A stretch of 5,989 nt of DNA from Myxococcota bacterium (GTDB lineage Bacteria; Myxococcota_C; UBA6777), in contig CAUJFU010000059.1 in NCBI GenBank assembly GCA_963169055.1, forward strand, positions 1-5,989, in the 5' to 3' direction. The notes beneath the pieces are model-generated. The model was given only the letters and a program-made list of their open reading frames with translations. It did not search any database and was not told the origin of the DNA. Within the stretch, counting starts at the first letter, position 1. Every line of letters starts with the position of its first letter. Of this stretch, positions 1-5,970 are shown piece after piece. Position numbers and translations under genes: made by a program.

Positions 1-274
1 CTTCTTGGACGAAGCGCTTGCGAAGACCGGCATCACCTTCGAGATCGGGCGAGAGCGCTTTGACAGCGACGGTTTGACCGGTGAGGACGTGGGTGGCTTG
101 AAAGACTTGTCCCATGCCGCCTTTGCCGATCTGTTTTTGGAGGACGTAGTATTGTCCGACGCGATGGCCGGGTTCGAGTTGTGGCTCGTTTTTTTCGCGT
201 TGTTGGCGGGCGACTTCTTTCACAAGCGCATCGACAGCACGTCGAGATTGTTCTTTGAGCGACTCGTCGTTCAT
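1..274 (-). CDS. Serine/threonine protein kinase, N-terminal part (runs off the left edge)
   Basis: Only the first 91 codons are in the window; the ATG is at 274-272 and the reading frame is still open at base 1. After a charged, hydrophilic leader of about 40 residues the protein enters a Hanks-type kinase fold. The glycine-rich ATP loop IGKGGMGQVF is at residues 49-58, and the VAVK strand at 69-72 carries the ATP-anchoring lysine, K72. These are the first two kinase subdomains; the catalytic HRD and DFG motifs would lie outside the window, so activity cannot be judged. The GKGGMG form of the loop is typical of bacterial PknB-like kinases, which phosphorylate Ser/Thr and often carry C-terminal sensor or repeat domains. 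A modest AGGG lies 6 nt before the start codon. The gene lies 114 nt downstream of the glycosylase gene on the same strand and has a plausible promoter of its own. The kinase call is firm; the substrate and the rest of the architecture are unknown. Confidence 0.9.
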   Translation of the reverse strand, partial: MNDESLKEQSRRAVDALVKEVARQQREKNEPQLEPGHRVGQYYVLQKQIGKGGMGQVFQATHVLTGQTVAVKALSPDLEGDAGLRKRFVQE

Positions 275-293
275 GACCGACCCTATGTGTCGT

Positions 294-315
294 AAGACCG
301 CGAGAAAGCGGCCTT
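294..315 (-). other. Hairpin in the predicted kinase mRNA leader
   Basis: An 8-bp inverted repeat (294-301 and 308-315) closes a 6-nt loop. On the minus-strand transcript the stem is AAGGCCGC with GCGGTCTT, including one G-U pair. It sits between the predicted promoter and the weak AGGG ribosome site (284-281). No U-run follows, so it is not a standard terminator. It could modulate translation or be chance. Confidence 0.3.
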
Positions 316-342
316 GTGGTGTAGGGAAGATATACAAACCAG

Positions 343-372
343 ATTGTAGCGCTGTCTGTGTGTTTTTCGCAA
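343..372 (-). promoter_or_regulatory. Predicted sigma70-type promoter for the Ser/Thr kinase gene
   Basis: Read on the minus strand, TTGCGA (372-367) and TACAAT (348-343) are separated by 18 nt. This is a good -10 and a fair -35 at an acceptable spacing. Transcription would begin near 336, leaving a leader of about 62 nt before the kinase ATG at 274. It lies in the 114-nt gap after the glycosylase stop codon. It is predicted by eye only. Confidence 0.5.
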
Positions 373-388
373 GACCTGTTGAAAAAAA

Positions 389-1228
389 TCATTCGTTGGA
401 TGGTTGGGATGGAGTGGGTGTGGTTGGGAGTGAGGTGGATGGGAAAGAGAGGGAGAGGCCCGCGTGTTGGAGGGTTTGTTCGACTTGTTCGGCCCATCCG
501 AGGTTGGCGAGAGGGCTTGCGGGGCTGGGGTGGAGGATGCGCAAGATCGGAGGGTGGGAGGGGCCGAGGACGTGTTTGAGGCGAGATTCGGCGAAGGCTC
601 CGATGGCAACGAGGATGCGGGGTTGTAGAGTGTCAAGGGTTTCGCGGAGAGCTTGATCGCAGAGGTCGAAGAGTGCGGTGCGTTCGTCGGGGTGTAGTTT
701 ATCGGGTGTGCGATTTTTGCCGGATTCTTCGAGAAAAGCGAGTGGGCAGTAGGCGTTGAGAAAGATCCGCGCAAAGAAATCGGGTGCGTGGGGGGCTTTT
801 TGTTGAGCCCATCCCCACAAGCGAGATCCGCTGACTTCGGTGCGTGTGCAGGAAAAGCCTTCGATCGGGCGTTTGGGATGGATCTGGGGTGGGGGAGTGA
901 TCGGTGCGTGGATCTGCATCCAGTCACGGACAAACGGCACACAGCCGAAAGGGACGCCCGTTTGGGTCATGCCCCAAGGCCCGGGATTCATGCCGAGCCA
1001 AAACATTTCGCGGGGTTGTTGGGTTCCAAACCGCGTAAGATAGGCTTGGTGGGCTTCCCAAGCGTAGGTGAGCGGGTTGTAGACGTGGGTGGTGGGGGGG
1101 CGAAACGACAGAGCCGAGAGGGCATCGCGCAAGCGTTGTGCGATGGAGACAAGGGGTGAGGGGTTTGGGGTGGAGGTCAAGGTTTGGCTTGCTTTTGGTG
1201 GTTGGGATGCTTTAGCTTGGTGGCTCAA
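389..1228 (-). CDS. SMUG1-like uracil-DNA glycosylase (UDG family 3)
   Basis: The predicted 279-residue protein matches single-strand-selective monofunctional uracil-DNA glycosylase, which removes uracil and some oxidised pyrimidines from DNA to start base excision repair. The family's catalytic block GMNPGPWGMTQTGVPFG covers residues 79-95, with N81 the expected water-coordinating residue. The block ITPPPQIHPKRPIEG (110-124), the EVSGSRLWGW segment (131-140) and the C-terminal HPSPASP (233-239, H233 catalytic) followed by NLGW all follow the SMUG1 order and spacing. The family usually has Glu after VPFG; here it is Cys96. The N-terminal ~27 and C-terminal ~20 residues are Pro/Ser/Thr-rich and probably disordered. 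The start is TTG: an in-frame TGA lies three codons upstream, and a strong ribosome site sits 6 nt before TTG. The gene is transcribed divergently from the cardiolipin synthase gene. Family assignment is very secure; substrate range is inferred from the family. Confidence 0.93.
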   Translation of the reverse strand: MSHQAKASQPPKASQTLTSTPNPSPLVSIAQRLRDALSALSFRPPTTHVYNPLTYAWEAHQAYLTRFGTQQPREMFWLGMNPGPWGMTQTGVPFGCVPFVRDWMQIHAPITPPPQIHPKRPIEGFSCTRTEVSGSRLWGWAQQKAPHAPDFFARIFLNAYCPLAFLEESGKNRTPDKLHPDERTALFDLCDQALRETLDTLQPRILVAIGAFAESRLKHVLGPSHPPILRILHPSPASPLANLGWAEQVEQTLQHAGLSLSFPSTSLPTTPTPSQPSNE

Positions 1229-1234
1229 GTGAAA

Positions 1235-1241
1235 TCACCTC
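1235..1241 (-). promoter_or_regulatory. Strong Shine-Dalgarno sequence that fixes the TTG start of the glycosylase
   Basis: GAGGTGA on the minus strand is complementary to seven bases of the 16S rRNA 3' end and lies 6 nt before the TTG at 1228-1226. Its last three bases are an in-frame TGA stop, so no longer N-terminus is possible in this frame. Confidence 0.8.
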
Positions 1242-1268
1242 AAAAAGAAGAAAGGTACGAAGACAACG

Positions 1269-2714
1269 ATGTGGAAGATCGTCTTGGACTTTTGGTGGCT
1301 GACGGCTTTGTTGGCGGTGGTTGGGGCGCTGTGGGCGTCAGGCCACGCGGTGCTTTACAAGCGAGATGTACGCGCAGCGGTGGGGTGGGTGGGGTTTATT
1401 TGGATCGCGCCGTTTATGGGGCCGCTGGCCTACCTGTTGTTCGGGATCAATCGTATTCAACGGCGTGCAGGACGCAAGCGTCGAAATCGCCCGAGGCTTT
1501 CGGCTCCTGAAAGTGAGCTTCGTGTTGATCTGCTCAAAGATACCCATGTCTTGGGCGGTTTGGGGACGTTGGCTTCGTTGGAAAATCTGGTAGGGCAGCT
1601 TGTGGATCGGCCTTTGTTGCGAGGAAACCATCTGGAGCCGTTGTATGATGGGGATGCTGCTTATGCGGCGATGTGCGGGGCGATCCGCGAGGCCCAACAT
1701 TCGGTGAGTATGGTGAGCTATATCTTTGATAACGATCGTGCGGGTGCGATGTTTGTCGAAGCATTCAAAGAGGCCGCTGCGCGGGGTGTTGCGGTGCGTG
1801 TGCTGGTCGATGCGGTGGGGCGGCGCTATTCTTGGAAGCCGATCGATACGGTGCTTGCGGAGGAAGGTGTTCCAGCAGGTCGGTTTATGCAAACGTTTTT
1901 GCCTTGGAAGATGACTTTTGCGAACTTGCGCAACCACCGAAAGATCCTTGTGGTGGATGGTCGTCTCGGATTTACGGGAGGGATGAATATCCGTGAGGGT
2001 CACATGCCGTCGATGAACAGCGATCATCCGATTCAAGATATGCACTTTTCGCTGCGAGGGCCGATTGTTGGGCAATTGCAAGAGGTTTTTGCGGAAGACT
2101 GGGCCTTTACGACGGGAGAGATCTTGGAGGGGGACAAGTGGTTTCCGGCTCTTTCGCCCGAAGGAGAGATGTTGGCGCGGGGGATCGCAGACGGTCCAGA
2201 TGAAGACTTTGATAAGCTGCGATGGGCGCTGTTGGGGGCGTTGGCGTGTGCGCGATCTTCGGTGCGGATCATGACGCCTTATTTTTTGCCCGATCCACCG
2301 TTGATATCGTCGCTGAATGTGGCGGCGATGCGTGGTGTGCAGGTGGAGATCTTGTTGCCCGAAAAGAACAATCTAGCGTTCGTCCAATGGGCATCGACGG
2401 GGATGTTGTGGCAAGTGTTGCAACAGGGATGTCGTGTGTATGCGGTGCCACCGCCCTTTGATCACAGTAAGCTGATGGTGGTGGATGGGGTGTGGGCCTT
2501 GATCGGTTCTGCGAACTGGGATCCTCGCAGCTTGCGGCTGAATTTTGAGTTTAACGTCGAAGTGTATGATCGGGCTTTGGCAGGCGAGCTTCACGATTAT
2601 ATGGGTCAAAAGATCGCGCTGTCTCGGGAGATATCGTTGGATGATCTGGCCCAGCGGCCCATGCGGATACAGCTTCGCGATGGGATCGCTCGGTTGTTTT
2701 CGCCCTATATGTGA
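1269..2714 (+). CDS. cls: Cardiolipin synthase (ClsA-type, phospholipase D superfamily)
   Basis: The 481-residue product is close to the 486 residues of E. coli ClsA and has the same plan. Two N-terminal membrane segments (about residues 5-25 and 37-60) are followed by a basic stretch (RRAGRKRRNR, 65-74) and two phospholipase-D-type catalytic domains. The first HKD motif is HRKILVVD (H223, K225, D230), followed by a GGMNI turn. The second is HSKLMVVD (H399, K401, D406), followed by GSANWDPRSLRLNFE. Both HxKxxxxD motifs are intact, so the enzyme should be active, joining two phosphatidylglycerols into cardiolipin plus glycerol at the inner membrane. The ATG at 1269 places the first membrane helix correctly, and an in-frame TGA at 1230 rules out a much longer form. 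The ribosome site is weak: AAAGG ends 13 nt before the ATG. It is the only plus-strand gene here, divergent from the glycosylase gene and convergent with tatA. Confidence 0.95.
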   Translation: MWKIVLDFWWLTALLAVVGALWASGHAVLYKRDVRAAVGWVGFIWIAPFMGPLAYLLFGINRIQRRAGRKRRNRPRLSAPESELRVDLLKDTHVLGGLGTLASLENLVGQLVDRPLLRGNHLEPLYDGDAAYAAMCGAIREAQHSVSMVSYIFDNDRAGAMFVEAFKEAAARGVAVRVLVDAVGRRYSWKPIDTVLAEEGVPAGRFMQTFLPWKMTFANLRNHRKILVVDGRLGFTGGMNIREGHMPSMNSDHPIQDMHFSLRGPIVGQLQEVFAEDWAFTTGEILEGDKWFPALSPEGEMLARGIADGPDEDFDKLRWALLGALACARSSVRIMTPYFLPDPPLISSLNVAAMRGVQVEILLPEKNNLAFVQWASTGMLWQVLQQGCRVYAVPPPFDHSKLMVVDGVWALIGSANWDPRSLRLNFEFNVEVYDRALAGELHDYMGQKIALSREISLDDLAQRPMRIQLRDGIARLFSPYM

Positions 2715-2753
2715 CGGGATGGAAACGAGAGCGACTGCGGGTGATGGGGGGGA

Positions 2754-2978
2754 TTAGGATGTTTTTTCTTGTTTGGCTTTTTCGTCGGCGGGGAGGTTGT
2801 TGTTTTGGGCTTCGGGGAGGGCAGGGTTGTTGTTGCTGCCGGTGAGGGACTTACGGAAGTTATTGATGCCTCGGCCCAAGGCATCGCCAAGCGCGGGGAG
2901 GCGCGTGGAACCGAAAAGGATGAGGACGACCAGAAAGACCAAGATTAATTCGCCACTAGAAAGGAACGCAAACCACAT
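2754..2978 (-). CDS. tatA: Twin-arginine translocase subunit TatA/TatE
   Basis: This 74-residue protein has the full TatA plan. A short N-terminus is followed by one transmembrane helix (about residues 9-22), an FG hinge (22-23), an amphipathic helix with the family pattern LPALGDALGRGINNFRKSL (27-45), and a polar, Asn- and Lys-rich tail that is expected to be disordered. Glu10 opening the membrane helix lies where TatA proteins carry a functionally important polar residue. TatA oligomers form the passage through which folded proteins with twin-arginine signals cross the inner membrane, acting with TatB and TatC; neither of those genes is in the window. The ATG at 2978 has GAGGTT (2990-2985) 6 nt upstream. 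The gene starts 66 nt after the barrel-protein stop with no clear promoter between them, so co-transcription is likely. TatA and TatB are hard to separate in some lineages, but the short length and the FG hinge favour TatA. Confidence 0.93.
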   Translation of the reverse strand: MWFAFLSSGELILVFLVVLILFGSTRLPALGDALGRGINNFRKSLTGSNNNPALPEAQNNNLPADEKAKQEKTS

Positions 2979-3007
2979 GGATAGAACCTCATGTCCCGTG
3001 AGGGGAT

Positions 3008-3029
3008 TGTCAGAGCATGGTCTCGGACA
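3008..3029 (-). other. Intercistronic hairpin between the barrel gene and tatA
   Basis: Arms 3008-3015 and 3022-3029 can form a stem of seven pairs interrupted by one mismatch, around a 6-nt loop. It lies in the 66-nt spacer between the barrel-protein stop and the tatA start. No T-run follows on the minus strand, so it is unlikely to be an efficient terminator. It may affect mRNA processing or relative expression, or may be chance. Confidence 0.3.
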
Positions 3030-3044
3030 GCCGCCGCCGGGTAT

Positions 3045-4016
3045 TCAAAAAGTCAGAGAAAATTTGGCGTTAAACATCCCGATGGTTGCAGGGGTGATGC
3101 GATTTCCCGGGTTGTTTGGATCAACAAGGGAAAAGTTCGGGATGGTAAAAGCCCCCTCCAATGTAATGTTGAGAATGTACCAAACAAGTTGGAGGCCGAA
3201 ATTGATGCGACTACCGAGGGCGTTTTCGGTGGTAAAGACGAAGTTTCCCGTGGCGACGCTTTCGTTGTCGCTGAAGACCTTGGGGGTGGGATCGAGAACT
3301 TGGGAGTTAGAACGCGCCCAGACAAGGGAGTAAGCGAGGTAAGGCGTGATCAAAAACATACCAGCGATCGCAAAATGTTTGCTGACGATGATATCGCCTG
3401 TGAAGTTGAAGAGGTCGAGATCGCGGGAGTTGAAGAGGCGGTTGATGCTGACGCGAACGGCGATATCAGGGAAATAGTAGAAGCCTTCGTTGAGTGCCCA
3501 TTTGATGGCGACTCCGCCGAGCATGTGGCTGCTGTCATGGATAAAACCGAGGCTACCTTCGATCTCGAAGCTGAGGGGGAGACCTTTTCGGAAGCGTAGG
3601 CGGGTGATGATCACGTTGTTGTCGGGGCGTTCGTCTTCGACGGCCCGCGCCCAATGGGCTGATTTTTCGGGGATGTCCGCGACGGTGAGTCCGACGCCGA
3701 TATCAAAGCCAGCGACACCGAGGGTTTCCGCAGGAGCCATCAAGGGTTCAGCGAGGGCAAAGCCCAATTCAGCGCTGAGTAGGGCGAAATCAAGTTGTTG
3801 GAGTCCACGAAGCCGCTTGTCGTTGGCGAGACCTTCGGGGGTGGTGCGTAAGTCGCGGCCCCGATAAAGAAAATGCAGATGGATATCGTTGGGGGAAGCG
3901 ATGGCACGAGGGATCCACAACACACCAGCCAACAACACACCAGCCAGTAGAAAGGCGCACAGTCCCACTCTTCTCAAGAGTTGATGGGGTTGTCTTGACC
4001 GAACAAGGGGCTTCAT
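3045..4016 (-). CDS. Putative outer-membrane beta-barrel protein with signal peptide
   Basis: I do not recognise a named family. With the start chosen here the protein is 323 residues. It opens with a long signal peptide: a basic n-region (K2, R6, R8, R15, R16), a hydrophobic core (about 17-34) and a likely cleavage site after AIA at 38-40. The mature part has many alternating hydrophobic/polar stretches separated by turn-like segments such as VDPNNPGNR. It ends in NAKFSLTF; a terminal Phe after an alternating strand is the classic signal for outer-membrane barrel assembly. No lipobox or catalytic motif is seen. The ATG at 4016 is preferred over an in-frame ATG at 4088 because GGAGGTG (4029-4023) lies 6 nt upstream and because this start begins a normal signal peptide. 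The gene has a promoter in the gap after moeA, and tatA follows it. A perfect 15-bp tandem duplication lies in the signal-peptide core. The function is unknown: porin, transporter or structural protein are all possible. Confidence 0.72.
   Translation of the reverse strand: MKPLVRSRQPHQLLRRVGLCAFLLAGVLLAGVLWIPRAIASPNDIHLHFLYRGRDLRTTPEGLANDKRLRGLQQLDFALLSAELGFALAEPLMAPAETLGVAGFDIGVGLTVADIPEKSAHWARAVEDERPDNNVIITRLRFRKGLPLSFEIEGSLGFIHDSSHMLGGVAIKWALNEGFYYFPDIAVRVSINRLFNSRDLDLFNFTGDIIVSKHFAIAGMFLITPYLAYSLVWARSNSQVLDPTPKVFSDNESVATGNFVFTTENALGSRINFGLQLVWYILNITLEGAFTIPNFSLVDPNNPGNRITPATIGMFNAKFSLTF
3917..3946 (-). repeat. Perfect 15-bp tandem duplication inside a signal peptide
   Basis: The plus-strand unit ACAACACACCAGCCA occurs at 3917-3931 and again at 3932-3946 with no mismatch. 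It is in frame with the barrel-protein gene and accounts for the repeated LLAGV-LLAGV pattern in the hydrophobic core, lengthening it by five residues. Confidence 0.9.
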
Positions 4017-4022
4017 TAGCGA

Positions 4023-4029
4023 CACCTCC
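4023..4029 (-). promoter_or_regulatory. Shine-Dalgarno sequence that decides the barrel-protein start
   Basis: GGAGGTG on the minus strand, 6 nt before the ATG at 4016-4014, is close to the ideal anti-16S sequence. It supports this start over the in-frame ATG 24 codons upstream (4088), which has no comparable site. Confidence 0.8.
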
Positions 4030-4112
4030 AAACACAACGACAACAGCTTTTCTTTCGCGCCATCGCATAACATCGGGGACACTTGCATGACGGGGACGAT
4101 AGCAGGGTCGAA

Positions 4113-4140
4113 GCTATACCGAACCTGATCGCGATGTCAA
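4113..4140 (-). promoter_or_regulatory. Predicted sigma70-type promoter for the barrel-protein gene and probably tatA
   Basis: On the minus strand a consensus -35 TTGACA (4140-4135) is followed after 16 nt by TATAGC (4118-4113). Transcription would start near 4106, giving a leader of about 90 nt before the ATG at 4016. It lies in the largest gap of the window, 4017-4194, after the moeA stop. The perfect -35 makes it the best promoter candidate here. The spacing is 1 nt short of optimal. Confidence 0.6.
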
Positions 4141-4199
4141 GAGAAGCGCATACAAGGTGTCGAGATGCGTCACTTCTAGAAGAGAGGGAAGCGATCAGG
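4124..4199. repeat. 9-bp inverted repeat spanning the barrel-gene promoter and the moeA 3' end
   Basis: CCTGATCGC (4124-4132) and GCGATCAGG (4191-4199) are perfect inverted copies 58 nt apart. One lies in the spacer between the predicted -35 and -10; the other covers the moeA stop codon. Between them is a perfect 10-bp palindrome, CTTCTAGAAG (4173-4182). The set could be operator half-sites, but a 9-bp repeat can arise by chance. Confidence 0.35.
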
Positions 4200-5424
4200 C
4201 AAGAAGTTGAAGGCTATTGGCGTGGGTGATCCAGAGAACTTGAACGGAGTCTCCGGCTTTTACGGGGGCAGACGAAGGAGGCAAGATCGCGAGGGCGTGG
4301 GCTTGTCGCATGGAGAGGAGATCGGCAGAAGATTGAGAAGACAGCGGAGTGAAGAGAGGTTGAGGCGAAGCAAAGGAAAGCTGGCCGCGCACGAAGTGGG
4401 TGCGTTTGGTGTTGTTGGAGGCGGGTTCGGTGATCTGTGCGCAGAGAAGGGGGCGATAGAGGGCGGGAGAGCCGAGCATTTTTTGAAGGGCAGGGCGAAC
4501 AAGCACTTCAAACGTGACCATCGAAGAGGCGGGATTTCCGGGGAGTCCAAAGATTAAGCATTGTTGGTGTTTTCCGAAAAACAGGGGTTTGCCCGGGCGC
4601 ATGGCGACACGCCAGAAGTCGGTTGCGACGCCAAGGGCATCAAAGGCGGGCCGCAGCAGATCGTGATCGCCGACGGATGCTCCGCCCGAAGATATCAGGA
4701 CATCGGCGTGGAGTCCTTCGCGGATCTGGGTTTGGAGTGCATCGAGTTGATCGGGAACGACGGGGAGAAGGTAGGGATCCCCGCCAGCTTCGCGGATCTG
4801 TACAGCAAGCGCGTGGCGGTTGGATTCGTAGATGTCCGCAGGGCCGAGTGGTTCGCCGATGCGTCGAAGCTCACTTCCACAGGCCAACACGGCAACACGC
4901 GGGCGGCGAGTGACGTGGACCATCCCAACGCCAAGGCCGGCAAGAAGGCCGATCTCGCCGGCATAGAGGGGCGAACCTTCGGGGAGGAGCAGCGTTCCTT
5001 GCGAGCAATCCGAGCCAAGGGGTCGGATATTTTGGAAGGGTGTTGCAGGGGCGCGAAACAGGGCGTGGCCGTTTTGGGCGGTGACATTTTCTTGGATGAC
5101 GACGACATCGGCCCCTTCGGGGACGGGAGCGCCTGTAAAGATCCGCGCACATTCGCCGCGTTTGAGAGGGGTGGGGGCTTGGGAGGCGGCGATGTGTTGG
5201 AGGACAGGGAGGGAGATCGCAGAAGCTTCGGAAGCTTGGGCGATATCGGCGTGGTGAAGAGCGTAGCCGTCCATCGCAGAAGCAGAAAATCGCGGCATCG
5301 GAAACGGCGCATGGATGGGTTCACGAAGCAGCCGTCCTGCGGCTTCGTGGATCGGAAGTTCTTCGGTGTTGAGGGTGTGTGTGTGCGCGAGAATATGTGC
5401 GAGGGCGTCTTGCCAAGAGAGCAT
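4195..5424 (-). CDS. moeA: Molybdopterin molybdenumtransferase MoeA
   Basis: The 409-residue protein matches MoeA in length (E. coli 411) and in motif order. MoeA inserts molybdate into adenylylated molybdopterin, releasing AMP, to complete the molybdenum cofactor in the cytoplasm. Visible blocks are SASAMDGYAL (47-56, D52 in the active-site motif), IFTGAPVPEGADVVVIQE (95-112), DIYESNRHAL (197-206), SSGGASVGDHD (245-255, D253), WRVAMRPGKP (271-280) and IFGLPGNPASS (291-301). These cover the N-terminal MoeA domains (about 2-165), the MogA-like MoCF fold (about 176-315) and the C-terminal beta domain (about 330-405). Two changes from common motif forms are Ser47 where PxFDxSAMDG usually has Asp, and CGSEL (182-186) where TGDEL is common; neither removes D52 or D253. 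The ATG at 5424 has AAGGAA (5436-5431) 6 nt upstream. The upstream gene stops only 15 nt away, so the two are co-transcribed and probably translationally coupled. No molybdoenzyme or other cofactor gene is in view. Confidence 0.97.
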   Translation of the reverse strand: MLSWQDALAHILAHTHTLNTEELPIHEAAGRLLREPIHAPFPMPRFSASAMDGYALHHADIAQASEASAISLPVLQHIAASQAPTPLKRGECARIFTGAPVPEGADVVVIQENVTAQNGHALFRAPATPFQNIRPLGSDCSQGTLLLPEGSPLYAGEIGLLAGLGVGMVHVTRRPRVAVLACGSELRRIGEPLGPADIYESNRHALAVQIREAGGDPYLLPVVPDQLDALQTQIREGLHADVLISSGGASVGDHDLLRPAFDALGVATDFWRVAMRPGKPLFFGKHQQCLIFGLPGNPASSMVTFEVLVRPALQKMLGSPALYRPLLCAQITEPASNNTKRTHFVRGQLSFASPQPLFTPLSSQSSADLLSMRQAHALAILPPSSAPVKAGDSVQVLWITHANSLQLLA

Positions 5425-5439
5425 ACGAGATTCCTTTTT

Positions 5440-5970
5440 TCAGTCACATCCGCCGATTTGGACGTGGATGTCGTTGGGATGGAGATTGAGGGGCGACAGT
5501 TGGTTTTGCAGCCATGCGTGTGTCGTTTGGGTGAATTGTGCGCAAGAGGTTTTCTGGCATACCGCATCTTTGGCGCGGATCAGACGGGCGTGAAGGGCGT
5601 TGTCTTGCCAACGCAACCATTGGGGGTCAGAGGCGAGCAGACAAGGGTGAAGGCGGCGCAAGGCATCGCGCAAGTGGGGGGCTTGGCGAGCGATGGCGCG
5701 GGTAATGCGGGCGGTGCGTTGTTTTTGTTGGGACTGTGCGCCGAGAAAGCCTTCGGTGGCCCCTTTTCCAGCGGAAAAAGCGGCATCTTGGATGATCTGA
5801 CGTACAGGAAGCGATTGGGCTTGTTGAGTGAGCTTGTTGAGGGACAAGCGGCCTTCGCGCAAGGTGCGCATCAGTTCGGGGCCGACGAGTGAAAGCAGGA
5901 TAGCGCGGAGCTTTTGAGCGCGTGCATCCAGAAGTTGGTCGATGGTGTAACGCCCGAGGCGTTCGGCCAT
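5440..5970 (-). CDS. Unrecognised small helical protein encoded directly upstream of moeA
   Basis: I do not recognise this family. From the ATG at 5970 it is 176 residues, basic, apparently mostly alpha-helical, with no signal peptide or membrane segment. The N-terminal third (about 1-60) has regular leucine/isoleucine spacing consistent with packed helices. A Gly/Ala-rich linker (67-78, AGKGATEGFLGA) leads to an Arg/Gln-rich helix, then an aromatic C-terminal part with Trp118, Trp121 and Trp153. Four cysteines (110, 138, 143, 175) lie in the second half, with C138 and C143 forming a CX4C pair. The start is uncertain: the frame stays open through the right edge (DKEQIA precedes M1) and the ribosome site before 5970 is weak, so the true start may lie outside the window. 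The reading frame is supported by the end of the gene: its TGA is followed at once by the moeA ribosome site. Coupling to moeA suggests, but does not show, a link to cofactor metabolism. Confidence 0.75.
   Translation of the reverse strand: MAERLGRYTIDQLLDARAQKLRAILLSLVGPELMRTLREGRLSLNKLTQQAQSLPVRQIIQDAAFSAGKGATEGFLGAQSQQKQRTARITRAIARQAPHLRDALRRLHPCLLASDPQWLRWQDNALHARLIRAKDAVCQKTSCAQFTQTTHAWLQNQLSPLNLHPNDIHVQIGGCD

Noticed and set aside
381-391. T-run right after the glycosylase stop (minus strand) as an intrinsic terminator
   Set aside because: Seven Ts follow the stop, but no stable hairpin is seen immediately upstream, so a rho-independent terminator is not supported.
1150-1268. Promoter for cls inside the 5' end of the glycosylase gene
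   Set aside because: TTGGCT or TTGCTT can be paired with TGCTTT or TTAGCT at usable spacings, but none is close enough to consensus in this T/G-rich stretch to call.
1338-2081. A 247-codon open frame on the minus strand
   Set aside because: It lies opposite the cardiolipin synthase, which has both intact HKD motifs on the plus strand. The product is His/Arg/Pro-rich, as expected of a shadow frame.
2715-2753. Bidirectional terminator between the convergent cls and tatA genes
   Set aside because: The 39-bp gap has a seven-G run but no inverted repeat with a flanking T-run on either strand.
2991-3599. A 202-codon open frame on the plus strand
   Set aside because: It is antisense to the barrel-protein gene, whose signal peptide, ribosome site and C-terminal Phe support the minus strand.
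4014-4088. A longer form of the barrel protein starting at ATG 4088
   Set aside because: The extra 24 residues would precede a complete signal peptide and have no good ribosome site, whereas ATG 4016 has GGAGGTG at 6 nt.
4561-5892. A 443-codon open frame on the plus strand
   Set aside because: It is fully antisense to moeA and the upstream gene. The minus-strand frame carries all MoeA motifs, while this frame's product shows no recognisable domain and has shadow-like low-complexity composition.
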